From NCBI GenBank assembly GCA_913060595.1, contig CAJXSA010000185.1, positions 1 through 7,439 on the forward strand: a DNA stretch of 7,439 nt, written 5' to 3'. The stretch comes from an uncultured Ignavibacteria bacterium (GTDB taxonomy: Bacteria > Bacteroidota > Ignavibacteria > SZUA-365). This document shows, piece after piece, positions 6,285-7,439 of the stretch (position 1 is its first letter; each line of letters starts with the position of its first letter). The position numbers were made by a program, and so were the translations under genes. The notes beneath the pieces are model-generated. The model was not told the origin of the DNA and did not search any database. It was given only the letters and a program-made list of their open reading frames with translations.

Positions 6285-6998
6285 ATGAGTGAGAACACCA
6301 TCACGTTCGAAATCGACGGCGTCGAAGTGCAGGGAACGGCCGGACAGACCATCATGCAGGCCGCCGACGCCGCGGGGATTTACATCCCGCGCCTCTGCGC
6401 CTTCGACGGCCTGCTGCCGTACGGCAGCTGCCGCGTCTGCACGGTGAAGGTCAACGGACGATTTCAGTCCGCGTGCACCCAGCCGATCGCCGCAGACATC
6501 ATCGTAGAAAACGACACCGAGGAACTGCTCGAGTTCCGCCGCAACCTCGTCGACATGCTCTTCGTCGAAGGCAACCACTTCTGCATGTTCTGCGAGAAGA
6601 GCGGTGACTGCGAGCTGCAGGCTCTCGCGTACCGCCTGGGCATCACGGCGCCGAAATACCCGTACATGTTCCCGGACGACCGAAACGTCGACGCCTCGCA
6701 TCCGGCTGTGTTCATCGATCACAACCGCTGCATCCTCTGCGCGCGCTGCGTGCGTGCGTCGCGCGACCTCGACGGCAAGAACGTCTTCCAGTTCGTCGGA
6801 CGCGGTCCGGAGAAGCGCATCTCGATCAACGCGCGTGCGCGCCTGGTCGACACGGACCTCGACGCGACCGACAAGGCGATCGACGTCTGTCCCGTCGGTG
6901 CGATCCTTCGCAAGCACGTCGGGTATTCCACGCCCGTCGGGAAGCGCAAATATGATCACGCGCCCATCGGTGCGGACATCGAAGCAAACAAACATTGA
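6285..6998 (+). CDS. hoxU: NAD-reducing hydrogenase diaphorase Fe-S subunit HoxU
   Basis: 237-residue electron-transfer subunit linking the hydrogenase module (HoxYH) to HoxF; it corresponds to the N-terminal part of complex I NuoG. In order: a plant-type [2Fe-2S] ferredoxin domain with C38, C49, C52 and C64; a His-Cys [4Fe-4S] site with H98, C100, C103 and C109 (NHFCMFCEKSGDC), with the short H-x-C spacing that HoxU shows instead of the H-x3-C of NuoG; and a further [4Fe-4S] site with C149, C152, C155 and C202 (CILCARC, CPVG). The C-terminal VGYSTPVGKRKY stretch resembles VGYDDPIGRRKY of Ralstonia HoxU. Full length for the family. The start is the ATG at 6285, 29 nt after the hoxF stop codon; only a weak GGAA (6274-6277) precedes it. 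It ends 20 nt before hoxY, consistent with one operon. Confidence 0.94.
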   Translation: MSENTITFEIDGVEVQGTAGQTIMQAADAAGIYIPRLCAFDGLLPYGSCRVCTVKVNGRFQSACTQPIAADIIVENDTEELLEFRRNLVDMLFVEGNHFCMFCEKSGDCELQALAYRLGITAPKYPYMFPDDRNVDASHPAVFIDHNRCILCARCVRASRDLDGKNVFQFVGRGPEKRISINARARLVDTDLDATDKAIDVCPVGAILRKHVGYSTPVGKRKYDHAPIGADIEANKH

Positions 6999-7018
6999 CC
7001 AAGGAGCAGGAACACATC

Positions 7019-7439
7019 ATGGCCAAGCCCAAACTTGCAACCACGTCCCTGGCCGGATGCTTCGGATGTCACATGTCCATTCTCGACATCGACGATCGCA
7101 TCCTGGATCTCGTGGAAATCATAGAATTTGACAAATCACCCATCAACGACATCAAGGAATTCACCGGCGAGTGCCTGGTGGGCATCGTCGAAGGCGGATG
7201 TGCAAACGAGGAAAACGTGCGCGTGCTGCAGGAATTCCGCAAGCACTGCAAGATCCTGATTTCCCTCGGCGACTGCGCCATCAACGGCGGACTGCCCGCG
7301 ATGCGCAACACCATCTCGCTGCAGGAATGTCTCGATGAGGCGTATCTCAACGGACCGAGCACGCACAACAGCACGGGAAAGATTCCGAACGATCCGGAAA
7401 TTCCGCTGCTGCTCGACAAGGTGTATCCCTGCCACGAAG
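7019..7439 (+). CDS. hoxY: [NiFe]-hydrogenase small subunit HoxY, 3'-truncated by window edge
   Basis: First 140 residues of the small subunit that carries the proximal [4Fe-4S] cluster next to the Ni-Fe site of HoxH. The frame is open to the right edge. It starts MAKPKLATTSLAGCFGCHMS, giving ligand cysteines C14 and C17 and the SILDIDDRIL stretch typical of HoxY. Next come GIVEGGCANEENV, SLGDCAINGGLPAMRN (third ligand C86) and VYPCHE at the edge. The fourth ligand, in the GCPP motif, should lie just outside. There is no twin-arginine signal, as expected for a cytoplasmic group 3 enzyme. The ATG at 7019 has AAGGAG (7001-7006) 12 nt upstream and AGGA (7008-7011) seven nt upstream. The start is shorter at the N-terminus than in Ralstonia HoxY. 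hoxH is expected next. Confidence 0.93.
   Translation, partial: MAKPKLATTSLAGCFGCHMSILDIDDRILDLVEIIEFDKSPINDIKEFTGECLVGIVEGGCANEENVRVLQEFRKHCKILISLGDCAINGGLPAMRNTISLQECLDEAYLNGPSTHNSTGKIPNDPEIPLLLDKVYPCHE

Noticed and set aside
4441..6998. Complex I nuoE/F/G genes or electron-bifurcating [FeFe]-hydrogenase hydB
   Set aside because: The NuoG-like protein is short (237 residues) with HoxU-type spacing, and the next gene is a [NiFe]-hydrogenase small subunit, which fixes the context as hoxFUY.

Overview
This is a GC-rich bacterial window with every recognisable gene on the + strand. It falls into two parts: a signalling and envelope block (1-4168) and the start of a hydrogenase operon (4441-7439). 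A strong intrinsic terminator (4219-4251) and a more AT-rich promoter region (4252-4440) separate them. The organism cannot be named from the sequence. Two putative promoters resemble the Bacteroidota-type -33/-7 pattern (TTTG, about 19 nt, TAnnTTTG), and Shine-Dalgarno sites are weak. Both would suit the Bacteroidota/Chlorobiota/Ignavibacteria group, but this placement is inference.

Region 1 (1-1520) is the 3' part of a membrane-bound sensor histidine kinase with an extracytoplasmic CHASE domain. It reads in from the left edge, so its N-terminus and first membrane helix lie outside. A perfect 12-bp hairpin follows it. Region 2 (1756-2352) encodes a compact receiver-plus-Fis-type helix-turn-helix regulator with RegA/PrrA-like architecture. 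Its receiver lacks the phospho-acceptor aspartate and the conserved lysine, so it is probably a pseudo-receiver. Region 3 (2474-4168) encodes a 564-residue lipoprotein. It has one carboxypeptidase-regulatory-like domain followed by five tandem modules of 86-90 residues, each carrying exactly four cysteines at fixed positions, in an A-A-B-A-B order.

Region 4 (4441-7439) holds hoxF, hoxU and the 5' part of hoxY. HoxF is a NuoE-NuoF fusion. Together HoxF and HoxU form the NAD(H)-oxidoreductase (diaphorase) half of a soluble, bidirectional NAD-linked [NiFe]-hydrogenase (group 3d, Ralstonia-type HoxFUYH). HoxY is the small hydrogenase subunit, and hoxH would be expected just beyond the right edge. 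Electrons would pass between the Ni-Fe site (HoxH) and NAD+ through the Fe-S clusters of HoxY, HoxU and HoxF and the FMN of HoxF. The N-terminal NuoE-like domain keeps only three of the four usual [2Fe-2S] cysteines.

The best candidates for new biology are the cysteine-module lipoprotein, the regulator with the degenerate receiver next to a CHASE kinase, and the palindromic three-half-site element upstream of the hox promoter. Whether the signalling genes control the hydrogenase cannot be decided from the sequence.
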